This document shows, piece after piece, positions 44,752 to 55,066 of a stretch of DNA of 64,000 bases. This DNA comes from Mesostigma viride (taxonomy: Eukaryota; Streptophyta; Mesostigmatophyceae; Mesostigmatales; Mesostigmataceae), in NCBI GenBank assembly GCA_009746045.1, contig RPFO01000072.1, forward strand, positions 5,016,087-5,080,086. The letters are read 5' to 3'. How positions within the stretch are numbered: position 1 is the first letter of the stretch; each line of letters opens with the position of its first letter. The notes under the pieces are model-generated. The model did no database searches. It was not told the DNA's origin and saw only the letters and a program-made list of their open reading frames with translations. Made by a program: the position numbers and the translations under genes.

Positions 44752-45304
44752 CGTAGGTCATTAGAGTCTTTGTATCAGGGTATGCTTCGTATTTCAGACG
44801 AGATGTTTAGGCAGCGTAGAATAGCATTTGTAGGACACCTTGCTCGCACCAGCCAGGTCGACACCGCCCTTGGTCTGGCAGGCCCCCAGCGGCTTGGCCA
44901 GCCAGGGCGGCATATTCTGACCTGGCCTGGCCCCAAGGGCATTCCCAAAAGGGTAGGGAAACATGCCACGAACAGACGAACTACATCCAGATGTTGCTGG
45001 CCGACCTAGTGGTCCCAGCCCAGTTTGAACACCGCATCCACTCTCTCTCCCTTCTTTGGAGTGCCATGCAGAACAAGACGCGGTGGCAGAAGATTGTCAA
45101 GGCTCACACGCCAGCCCCTGTGGGCAAGCCACCTCCCCCCAAGAGGCGGCGGCGTTTTGATGAGTAGTGTAGTTAGGATTTTCTACACTAGATAGCTTAG
45201 AGTTAGGTTAGTTCGATTACGCGGCTTCCTCCACTCCACCCATCCATCAAGGAATATGTGCTACATGATCTCCCAACGGAGGCATGTTATAATTTAATTT
45301 AATT
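44752..45304 (+). pseudogene. LINE copy 4, 3' part: C-terminus and 3' tail
   Basis: Continues in frame from 17355 once the gypsy insertion is removed. GHLARTSQVDT and QPGRHILTW match the other LINE copies. A frameshift near 44960 is followed by codons for a basic end (PPPKRRRRFDE), a stop at about 45166, a 3' UTR and a (TTTAA)n tail. This 3' end is the parent type of the small insertion at 10510-10777. Confidence 0.85.
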
Positions 45305-48300
45305 ATGCATACGATATTTGTAACTTTCGTGTAAATATTATTTTTTAAATGAGATTAGCATAGTACTCTGTGGCATGCCCATGTGCATGACACGCAAGTA
45401 CTTACTTACTTACTCTACTAGGGCAAGTGTAGTGAGAAAAGCGACCGGTACAACGGCATCAAGGGTGACAAGCCTATTCTTTGCCATCAACAGCCGTTCT
45501 CACCGGACATCCCTTGCACCATTAGCATTATTCCCTTGAATGCTGTGCGTTGATTGGATTATTATATACATTTTGATTTCTCATTCTCAATGAATATATA
45601 TCATGAACGTGCACCAATCAACGCCTGACGTTCGTACTTTGTCCTTGGCAGTAGTTGGCGAGGGCCAGCTGCCAAGCAAGGGAACCCTTCATGCCATTCT
45701 CAACGGCCAGGCAGGAAGGCCGAACCGGCCTCCCCCGTGGCATGAAGCATGGGTCGATCCACTCGATAAATGCAGTTAAATCAACGGCACCGCACATGTT
45801 TCTAAGCCGCAAAGAGTCCGTCGGTCTCTTGGACGTTTCCATCTGCCAATGCGTGGGCAAGGACACGCTCGCCTTTGCTACAAGCAAAACTCTGCAAATT
45901 TTAGTATTGTTTAGCACTCGCATTTGGGGGCTACCTGCAAGGGATCTGCATACTGGTATGGAACACTTAAATTTTGAGTCTGTGCGACGCAAGCAGGAAG
46001 CTCTGGTACGGCTACTGGAGAGGGCGATCGTTAGGTTTCAGTCTCCTCACACCTGAGTAATTCATTTCGCTCCACCTGCAGTCAGCCAGCAACCGGCCAA
46101 CTTCATTCGGGCCGGCTACCGTATCTGCTGGATGATGTTTACTAACGTCTAACAGCCGCCTTACGATTTGTAGTCTATCCAGTGAAATAGTTTGGTAGTA
46201 CGATACTGGACTCGAACACAGGACCGGCTCTTGCATGATTTCGCGGCTATAGCCGTAGGGGTCTCCTGATCCGAAGGCATCCCAAGCTATAGCCCAACTG
46301 CGAAAAAGCTCTTACCGGGCGGAGAGCGGTACGTGCAAGTGTGTCCAAAGTTGAGCGGTGCAGTGTTCGTGGAAGTAGTCTTCCGTGAGTTCCGTCTCAC
46401 GGCCACCATGCAGCTGCAAGGCAATAAGTTTTCGCAGTACTTGCTATGCCGGGCTTGCTGGTCTGCTGTCTGCATAAAATTGCATTCAGGGTAGCCAAGT
46501 ACGTTCATGTGGGAACAAACCCGGCGTTTTGCATTCTTGATGAGGACCTAAAATAAGTGACCTTCTGCGTCGGCTGGCTGCGCCCACTGCCCAGCGAAAA
46601 GGGAAATCCCCTCATCCAACCTCCCGCGTGTGACGTGCGTTTTGTGTAGGTTAAATAGTTTTTGGGTAAGTACGTTTGTGAGTTTTGGGTAAAAAGTACG
46701 TTGTATTCCAACTATGGAATGTTTTGAGTAGTTTCAAATAGGGCGGGCTAGCAAGTTGCAGACCCGGATGCCGTCCCGAGTCTCGACCACAGGAAATGTA
46801 ACGGCGATGGCGTCAACTGCAGCGCCTGCAAGGCCTGCTGACACGTGCGCACGATTTTTTGTGGCAGTAAAAGAGGCTGTAATTAGATGCGCTTGACTCA
46901 CATGCGCTGCCGCCTGCCATCTCCTGCCACTCTGCCAGTTGCCACGCAGGCTGCTGAGCTACAGTAGGGAGGCTTTGGCTTTGCTTCGGTGCCTCTGACT
47001 CCGGTCAACCCGGTCAGTCCGGTGCAAGCACATGCCGACATGCGTCCCACGGGCGCGGTGCCGGGCAACACGTGTCGCACAGGCTGCCGCGCGTATGTTG
47101 CCTTGGCCTGCTACGACCCACAGTTACATTACGTAATACGTACCTGTCGGACCACCGGCGCGGGAATAAACTCAACTCAACAGTTACATTACGTTAAAAA
47201 TGCACTCGGTCTGGAGTCTGGGTGGCAAGCTGCGGCAAGAGTGAGTGAAAGCTTCGTGCAACTACAGTACTGTACAGTACTCTGTACAATTGTTGTTGTT
47301 GTTGCCCACGCCGTTGTTGCCCGGCAGGGAGTCACCCCCCTTGGGGTTGGGGGTGGTGGGTCGCCAAAAGCGAGTCGTCTACAGTACAGTAACCGTACGT
47401 GATCTCGTCAGTGATTTCGATCTGTTTTCATGTGCGAGTACGGTGTTTCACAAACGCTTATCCGATTGCACAGTTGTTGTTGTTGTTGTGTCCCACGCCG
47501 CACATGAGCAACAGAGAATCTATAGTGGCCTGGATTGCACAGTATCCTCCAGTTACTAACGGCTTCGTGGTGACGACATCGTGTCAGAGAGGAGGTTGTT
47601 TCAGTGTGGATGGCATAAGACTGACATGCGAATGTCTTGCTTGCCTCCACGCGAGCCCCCTTGAGCGCTGACAACATGTCTGGAGAAAACCAACACAACG
47701 GCAAATAATCGTCGTGATAATCGTTCGATACACTTATTTGACCGGCTCGCCAAAATCTATTCGATACCACCCATCTCATAATGACAATCTCCTCCAACAA
47801 TGTGTCAATGACCAGCTTCCGTGGCCGACAGCAAATAAACAATACGTCGTGACAAAACCCAACGAGTTGTGGCAGACATTGTATTCCCGGCGGCTCCGCT
47901 GCGCGGCATGCAGCCTGCAGACAGCGACGGCATTTTGATTTCGTCATGCATATTATGCGCGTACAAGGCGGCATGCGTGAGGATCTGCATACACTTTAAG
48001 GCTGCAATTGCGGTCGCTGCAGTAAAGCTCATTATTGCGGTTCTTGCGTTCAGCGGTTCGTCAACCGGCCCTTCTATAGATTGCATGCAGTGTCGTGACA
48101 GCTTGGCTGGCCATGTTTAATTTCTTTCCCTGAAAGCTTATAATCTGCATGTCACCTAGTTGTCACCGTTGTACTTGGCTGTTCGCCATCATGGCCGGGG
48201 CGCGCCCTAGTATATATCGGTGCTGAGCACTAGCTAGCTAGTGCGGAAGTGCGGAAACCCATAGTTGCAGGATATGTACAAAGGTTTTAAGCCATCATTG

Positions 48301-48316
48301 ATCGCAATCGGGTCAA
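45305..48316. other. Non-coding stretch, no gene assigned
   Basis: Both strands carry frames of up to 188 codons, but none resembles a known protein and they overlap each other. There are several (TTG)n runs near 47290 and 47475 within a loosely duplicated segment. A T-arm-like sequence near 46211 was rejected as a tRNA. Confidence 0.45.
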
Positions 48317-50090
48317 TGTCCAAAAACCAAATGTCCTCATTTGAGGACATAGTCCTCGTTTGAGACGGGGGGGGTCAGGGGGGCGGTTTTGGCGCCAAAG
48401 TTGGTCCTGAGGATCCCTGGTGGGTTTTGGCGCGAAACTGGGATAGGTACTGAGCGCGCCAAGCCCCCGGGGTCGACAGGGGCCGACCGTACCTGGAAAA
48501 TATGAGGCGAGGAAAAGTACCTACTACAGCAAGAACGTTGCAATGTAATCGAGTATTTTGTCGAGTGACGGCTATGGGGTCGTTCCAGTTCTGAGGCTTG
48601 CCTGAACGTTATAGGCCTTTATTTTGCCCCGAATGAAGACAGAACTTTAGATCATCATCTAGTCATTTCGAAGATGCTGCTTTTGACGTGCAGGTGCTTT
48701 GTTTATGTCGAAAATATTGTTCATGAACGGATTTTGGCATCGTTGAAGAAAATCTGGAAGCTACGTAGATGGCATGATAGGTCAGTATGCAGTTCGGTTT
48801 TACAATTTCTTTTTCCGCCCAGTAGCTGCGGATATCGCGAGTATGGGTTATGGTACGCTTCTGGGTTAATGGGCGACCCGGGCAACAGAGGGACCTGGGC
48901 AGTTAGATGGGTCAAAGAGTCTCCATTTTTTCGTCGTGATATCGCAGTCACGCCTGGCGAAAACCACGGCGAGCGCGAGCCATATTTTACTTTTGCCGCG
49001 AGGCTTGGTGCTTCCCGGGCGTCACCGTCCTTAAATATATATTTCTTGAGCTGTCCCGCGCAGCTGGCGGCCTGGGCGCACGTCAAGAACAAGGTTCCGG
49101 ATGTCATCCGCAACCGCATCGTTCTAAATAAGCGTGTCAAGAGTATCGTAGCTTATTATAACCCCCGCAGACTTAATGATTCCGGTTCTTTTCAATGCCC
49201 AGCGTCGTGGTTGTGATTACGCCTATGTCCGGGGAACTTAAAGGAAGTTTGCTGGGTAATGCTTTCTTTTCCCGTGGTGTCACTGAAAAGGTAAACGGCC
49301 TTGCGTCGTCAAAACAGCAGCAAGTAGAAGTCACTGTGCTTAGTTGCAATGTGGTAGTTTGATTTAACACATATACTACCTTGTTGCTGAAAACTTTTTC
49401 AAGGCTTGCTGGGATGTTGCCCATATGTTTCTAACGCTTAACCTCATGTCCAAGTGAGCTAGACTGGCTTGGAAACTTGAGCTTGTCATGCTTACATTGT
49501 GCTTGTATTGCTATTTGTGCCTCTTTGCAGTATCTGCTTCATATATGATTGAAGGCTTCAGCATCATTGTCGAGCACCGTGGTGGCAGCCAAGCCTCCAA
49601 TAACGATCACGGACCTAACCTTGGCAAGTATTTGCTTCTTATTTCATTCTTTGGACTGAGCTAGCTTTGAGCTAGCTTTACACCTGCTATTTGGCCTGCA
49701 CCATGGTCCCTGGCTGCCAGTTACATTTTGTGCCCCCCCCCGGCAGGCTGCAGGGTCTAGGATAGCGAGGGTGTAACGTAGACATGTTGTGGGCACCTTG
49801 GGTGCATTGTCAGGACCAGCCATGACCTGGCCCTGCCTTCTTTCTGGGCATATTGTTGACTTGAGTGCTTGTTGGTCACTCGCGTAGCGACCCCCCTGCA
49901 TTCATAAATCGTAAACCATTATACAATGAGCATATTTCATGGATGTTAAGCATTGCTACTCTTGAACATATCATAAATTAACATGGTTCCATGCCGTACC
50001 CATGGATATGTTGAAATGTGTGAGTTATTACAAATGGTATCCATGCTTAAAAATGTCCTCATATGAGGACATTTTCTTGGTGATTAGACA
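48317..50090. mobile_element. 1.76-kb TIR element (copy C2), TCAA target duplication
   Basis: Ends TGTCCAAAAACC and, inverted, TGTCTAATCACC. The palindromes GTCCTCATTTGAGGAC (left) and GTCCTCATATGAGGAC (right) lie just inside. TCAA flanks both sides (48313-48316 and 50091-50094). Homologous to 30319-32076 in reverse orientation. A 180-codon frame at 48674-49216 and an overlapping reverse frame are present, but neither is recognisable, and they may be captured or non-coding. The superfamily is not assigned. Confidence 0.8.
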
Positions 50091-50094
50091 TCAA

Positions 50095-51053
50095 GTGTGA
50101 ATGCGCACTTTGCCAGGCGTCTGGCCGTCATGACTTAACTCTATTAATTATGTATTATACATGGAGCTGGAGCGATGTTATCGGGGTGAACGGTAGTAGC
50201 AACGTCATAATATTGCTGAGCCACCCAATACCGGCAGCTTTTGCCCATCTATAGCAGCGCTTCAACATCCGCTCTGGCTATGTTCTTTCTGACGTTATCG
50301 CTTTTCCCATTAATTATTGCCGCGGCCTGCGTTCAGTTGTGCATTGTGTTTATTCCCATGTAAATATTGTACTTAATTTTTTCTCACTGTGTTATATTAA
50401 TTTTTAATTATCTTGTAATTGACATTTTTTTGCTATTCACAAAGTTGACGAAACTTTTAGTTTTTGTGCATGGTGTTTTCGTCGGCATTGTACGTCATTC
50501 TGGCCATCTAGCTATAGGCCCCCGCACCCCCCACCCCCTTTCCCCCCCACCCTAGTCCCCACTGTCACCTCTTTAGAACGGAAAAAGAAAGAATTAGTAA
50601 GGTTTTGCGAAGTTAGTAGACGATTTTGTTATCAAGCGGCACCTCTTTGCTGCGCATGTCTGTTATCCACTATACATTTTCTGCTGGAGATGACGTGTTG
50701 GGCAACATACTGTCATTTTTTGTTTAGAGCATATCATGGGGGTTCTTCCCTCCATTCCTCGTCAGTTACATAACACATATCCAAGAAATTTTCCTTCTTT
50801 TTCCTTTTCGTCCATGTGCTAGTTGGTCATGATGTTAGATGGCAAGGCACCGTCTCCATTACTCATCGATCCATAAGCCTGGGCCTTATCGCTTGGATTC
50901 CATCAAGTGCTGATGCCTCCTCCCTCACGTACCTGGATCATTTTCCCTTCAACCGGTGACCCTGCATTGTTGCCATGAATCCCGGAATCCCACCACCTCG
51001 TCGACCTGCCAGAGCTGACATCGGCACTAGCTGGGGCCCAGCTGCGTCATCAG
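50095..51053. other. AT-rich stretch upstream of the beta-helix exon
   Basis: No gene is seen. The last 75 bases are open in the frame of the following exon (from after a TGA at about 50978), so the real exon border may lie further left than 51054. There is no clear promoter. Confidence 0.4.
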
Positions 51054-51317
51054 GTGTCGAGCGAGCGTGGGCTCCATGAGGCGCTGGCTGACGTCACGGC
51101 CGACACCATCCACATAACCTCCTCCTTTCTCTTGACGGGGGGCGGCATCGTCATCACACGGTCGGTGAGCATACTTGGCAGCTGTGACGTGGCTGGCATC
51201 GCGGGCGGCTGTGTGGTGGTCACCGATGGGAGGGGGCCCGCGCATGCGCTGCTTATTCAAGCGGCAGCACCAGGGATATGCGTCCACATCAGCGGGATGG
51301 CATTCGCGGGACCAAAG
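51054..51317 (+). CDS. Exon of a beta-helix (pectin-lyase-like) protein
   Basis: 88 codons between a CAG at 51051-51053 and a good donor GTGAGT at 51318. Both borders are phase 0. The product pattern ERGLHEALAD, then ITSSFLL, IVITRSVSILGSC, GGCVVVTDGRG and ICVHISGMAFAG resembles the N-terminal coils of right-handed parallel beta-helix proteins of the pectin-lyase or Pmp type, often secreted or cell-surface. The acceptor's pyrimidine tract is weak, and the frame is open another 75 bases upstream, so the left border is uncertain. The family call is by pattern, not by search. Confidence 0.55.
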
Positions 51318-51429
51318 GTGAGTTGTGTCAAGGGTTGGACGTGCCGGTACTGGTAGCGGGCCGGGGGGGGTGGGGTGCTAGCAGCGGGGGTGGGGAAAGT
51401 GCTGGTAGCGGCGGACCGTGGGCGGGGTC

Positions 51430-51790
51430 GCAGTGGATTATGGGTTCGCGGAAGCGAAGGCATAATATGCATGATGTTATGTGCAATGATGGCTGATGTC
51501 TGTGTCTTCCTCTCAGCAACCATGTTCTCTATCTTCCCTGCAGCCTTCTTAATTTCTTTCATTGTACTTCTGAGCGGCACGAACGCATGCATGTATCCTA
51601 GTTCGGTGTGTGTGGGGGGGTCACAGTGGATGATGAGTTCGCGGAAGCAAAGGCATATGCATGATGTTATGTGCATGGCTGATGTCTGTGTCTCCCTCTC
51701 AGCAACCATGTTCGCTATCTTCCCTGCTTGACTTTCTTTCGTTGTCTTTCTGAGCGGCACGAACGCATGTATCCTAGTTGGCCAGTGGCT
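51430..51790. repeat. 193-bp tandem duplication
   Basis: Two units share TTCGCGGAAGC, CATGATGTTATGTGCA, CTCTCAGCAACCATGTTC and GAGCGGCACGAACGCATG, offset by 193 bp with small indels. It probably lies in an intron. Confidence 0.75.
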
Positions 51791-52179
51791 GGTGGTGTTT
51801 CCAATGCAGCGTACCAGATGCTAGCTGAGATTAATTCCTTGAGCTATTCTGGGTGGTTACGGTGCCAAAGTGCCACTGAGTGTCCCTCAATACTGCTGCG
51901 CTGATTCAATTCTGCTGCACTGCCTTCTGCCACTCAACATGTGGTGTTTGTTTGAGGAAATATAATAACTTACATCAGAGTGAAAGTACCCAATTAAACA
52001 TAAACAAAGCCAAAGCTAACAAGAGATACCACGACAAAATAACTACAGCTAGCCGGCATGGGACACTCGATCCACACCGCGGAATGAAGTAAAACAGCGG
52101 ACAGTCTAATAACCGTGCTGCGCCGCAAAGTCAGCCCGCGTGCGGCGGAGCAAGATGTCAGCCATAGCCCGGGTAAGCG

Positions 52180-52461
52180 CTACCGAAAGGCTTTAATTTG
52201 GCGCCAGTACGACGTCATGCAGGTCCGCGCCGACCAAGGGGCCCGCTGGCCCTCCAGGTCCAGTCTGTCCTCCGGGAGCCGGCAGCACTCCTTAAAGAAG
52301 CCGGCGGTCAGGGTCCCCATGGCCCGGCCGAACTCCTCCAATACAAAGGGCACCACACGGTGGTGCCTGACGTCGCCATAGGCCGTGAGCTTGGCCCGGG
52401 CCCCGCTCAGCCAGTCCGATCCGCCGTGTAGCCCGCTGCCTAGGATGCACCAACCACATGG
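52180..52461 (-). pseudogene. Possible retroelement C-terminal fragment
   Basis: The minus strand is open for 93 codons without a start Met and ends at a TAG (52180-52182). Its product contains RHHRVVPFVLEEFGRAMG and ends TSYWRQIKAFR. The arrangement of a hydrophobic 'VPF.LEE.G' segment resembles C-terminal extensions of some non-LTR reverse transcriptases in algae and protists. That resemblance is from memory and uncertain. It lies antisense in the presumed intron. Confidence 0.3.
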
Positions 52462-53570
52462 CTAAGATATATATACGTGTGGAGGATGATGGAACACGTT
52501 GAAATCATGTAATTGATGATTGCATTGATTGATCGAAGTTGGAATTAATTTAGCGAGGACCACATGTGCACCGTTCCTGTCCACCAACCACATACAATTG
52601 TACTGCGGATCTCGTGGTGGCTACATCGTGGCAAGGAAATACCAACATAGATTGCGCTTCCTCTTATGCACAAAGGACGTGCACGAATTGTGAGTGCTCG
52701 ACAGGCTGGCAACAAGAAATTTGCATTGCTTATCTGAAATGTGCTAGCTGAGAATGCGTTACACTAGCCCTGGATTCCGTTAACACTCTCTAGTCATCGA
52801 GTAGTACGACTGAATAGTACTCTAGCTATAGGTCGTAGGACAATGGATATACAAATCATGACATAATGTGCCGCCGGTTCTCGTAGCTTCGGCAATAACT
52901 AATATCGTAGTCATATTCCGTGACCAAATCATGAGCCGTAAAATGACACGTGCTCGTCGCCCCAAACACTGTATAATACTCTGCCGATATTAAGTATACG
53001 GCCAGATATGCGGCAGGCGGGTGCGATCGATAAGGCCGCAAGCCTAATACCTCCTTTTACAGTAGATGGCCTACATGAAATATATTAACGGCACTGGGCA
53101 GTTGGGCACATGCTAAGGGTGAAATTCACCTCTGACACCCCCCTTAATTGCACAATGCCTATAGTGAAGACACTGTGCAGGTACAATAGGGGGAAAGGGG
53201 GAATGTCCATTATGGGAAACGCAGGTCGGGGGGGGCCTAGTGTGAAGGGAGGGGGGGGGGGGGGGGGGCGGCATGAACGGGGCGCTCTCGTAGTGCAGAA
53301 AAGAAGTACATAGACGAGACAGTGGAGGGATGTACATACATGTAAGTGATGTCGGTGTGATGTCGGTGTGATGTTGGAGCCACCCCTGAGAAGCGCTCGT
53401 CGAGGTGCTGATGTAGTGGACATGCGGCTCCGCAGGCTGTGCAATTGGTTAGGGACAAGGAGGGGCTACAGGATGTGCAATGGGTTAGGGACAAGGAGGG
53501 GCCGCAGGCTGTGCGATGGGTTAGCGGCCCGCGGGGTGGAAGACCTCGTGTCCAGGGTGAATGAGGGTGA

Positions 53571-53768
53571 ATGGGTAGGCGGGCGGGCGGGCGGGCGGGC
53601 GGCGGCGGGCGGGCGGGCGGCGGCGGGCGGGCGGGCGGCGGGCGGGCGGGCGGGCGGGCGGGCGGCGGGCGGGCGGGCGGGCGGGCGGGCGGGCGGGCGG
53701 CGGGCGGGCGGGCGGGCGGGCGGGCGGGCGGGCGGGCAGGCGGGCGGGCGGGCAGGCGGGCGGGGGGG
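53571..53768. repeat. GGGC/GGC-rich microsatellite, about 200 bp
   Basis: Nearly pure (GGGC)n interspersed with GGC units. One strand has dozens of GGG runs and could form G-quadruplexes. The open frames across it (Gly/Arg/Ala or Pro/Ala-rich) are artefacts of the repeat. The length in the assembly is unreliable. Confidence 0.9.
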
Positions 53769-54085
53769 GATTTAGTAGTAGCAAAGAATTGTTTTGTTAG
53801 TGGTAAGGCGCGGTTTAGTGGTATGGGGCCCGCCGCCCTTTACTGCTTCCGCGTTCCAGTATCACCTCAGCCTGCGGAGCATAACTATCAACTACTAAGT
53901 TACATCCAGTAGTCATCTTTTCTTTTATAATAATGTTCCTGAAGATAATAGTGAGCATAATGCTCTCCTTGGAATGCCTATGCATGGAGCATGACATTAC
54001 ATACTTACATCCTAGTCACGATGAATGTCTCATACAATGATCATTCTTTACATCATACCGGTTGCTCTTGCCGCGCCATGTGCAG

Positions 54086-54145
54086 GGTGCCGGGGGCCAT
54101 GGCGCGCTCGCATGCAGCGGCACGCAGTTGTCTGCGATAATACTC
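54086..54145 (+). CDS. Possible small beta-helix exon
   Basis: 20 codons between a pyrimidine-containing GTGCAG acceptor and GTAAAC donor, phase 0 at both ends like the other exons. The product GAGGHGALACSGTQLSAIIL has the Gly-rich turn and alternating hydrophobic residues expected of one coil. It is short, so chance is a real alternative. Confidence 0.3.
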
Positions 54146-54269
54146 GTAAACACTTCGTTTCATGACTTCTATTCGGTGAGTGGCCCGCTCATTATTGTCG
54201 GCGCCCAACATTTGTAGCTAGTCTAGCCAATGTGCATGGCTCCTGCAGCTCTCATCAAGTGCCTCTCAC

Positions 54270-55047
54270 TGTTGGGGATCATATACCCACCTGCCCACAC
54301 TATATTCCAGCCTGACTTTATTCTTCTTTGTTTTACTTCACAAGGGCTGAGAATTTGATAGATTTGATAAGTTAGATGAATTGCTCTCAATGAGCTGATC
54401 AATGTTCATGTGCCATAGTCCTATATTTGGCCATAGATCTCTTGTACCTGAGTTGGTCTAGTAGCATCACTTCCATGCTTGACAAGTGGTGTACTTCTTT
54501 GGTAGACAAGTGTCCATTCCATGAGCTGACATGTGTTGGAAGCTCATAGTGACAAGTGTTGCATTCCATTGACTGACAAGTGGATAGACTCATTGGATTA
54601 CACTTGTCATTCCAAGTAGAAACCATGTGTCACTTTATTAAGCATTAGATGTGGCACATTGTTCAGAGGACATTTGGCAATCAACTGTCATGCCAGCTCA
54701 TTAGAACCTTTCTAGAATGACCTTGGAATGTTCTAGGAATATGCCAGGAATATTCCTGGAATATACTGAGAATATGCTGGGAATATGCTTAGATGTTTCT
54801 ACAAGCTTCTATGATGACATCAGCATCTGATGTCATCCTTCCTAGCTAGAAAGGTATAAAAAGAAACTGGCTCCTAAGGCCAGGTACCTCTTTTCCTAAC
54901 CTCTCAGCCTAAGAAATAAAACTCTTTTTCTGGTCTCTCTTCCATTGTCTTCAAGCTCAGTCTTTCATCACCTGCAAGGTGCAAGGGTAACAAGGCCAAG
55001 CACAAGGCATTGTGTAAAACCCATTAGTTTCCTCTACCTTTCCAACA
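54270..55047 (+). repeat. 5' LTR of copia element
   Basis: TGTTGG...CCAACA bounded. Contains a TATA box (TATAAAA, 54855-54861), a polyadenylation-type AATAAA (54915-54920), repeated TGACAAGTG-like motifs in the U3 part and several GGAATAT(A/T)C-like repeats at about 54740-54790. Confidence 0.95.
54813..54837. promoter_or_regulatory. Inverted repeat upstream of copia TATA box
   Basis: GATGACATCAG-CAT-CTGATGTCATC, perfect 11-bp arms, lies about 20 bp upstream of the TATA box. TGACATCA resembles a bZIP (CRE/AP-1-type) binding site. The regulatory role is inference. It is present in both LTRs. Confidence 0.5.
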
Positions 55048-55060
55048 TGGTATCGGAGGA
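55048..55060 (+). other. Primer binding site of copia element
   Basis: TGGTATCGGAGGA starts directly after the LTR. Plant copia elements commonly use TGGTATCAGAGC, complementary to initiator Met tRNA. The match is 7 of the first 8 bases, so an initiator-Met-like primer is likely. Confidence 0.65.
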
Positions 55061-55066
55061 ATCTTC

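Larger units (their letters stand above)
51318..54085. other. Probable intron sequence with repeats
   Basis: No convincing exon was found on the plus strand. The stretch holds a 193-bp tandem duplication (51430-51790), a retroelement-like fragment on the minus strand (52180-52461), an 18-base G run (53251-53268) and a 200-bp GGGC-type microsatellite (53571-53768). Confidence 0.45.

Noticed and set aside
45655-46056. 133-codon plus frame with an overlapping 124-codon minus frame
   Set aside because: Neither resembles a known family, and overlapping long frames on both strands point to base composition rather than coding.
46190-46270. T-arm-like GTGTTCGAGTCC on the minus strand suggesting a tRNA gene
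   Set aside because: The T stem does not pair, and no A-box or acceptor stem could be built. At most a decayed tRNA-derived repeat.
48674-49216. 180-codon frame in the 1.76-kb TIR element as a transposase
   Set aside because: No catalytic motif, an overlapping reverse frame of similar length, and the related copy at 30319-32076 does not keep the full frame.
53521-53912. Long Gly/Arg/Ala-rich and Pro/Ala-rich frames
   Set aside because: They are translations of the GGGC microsatellite.
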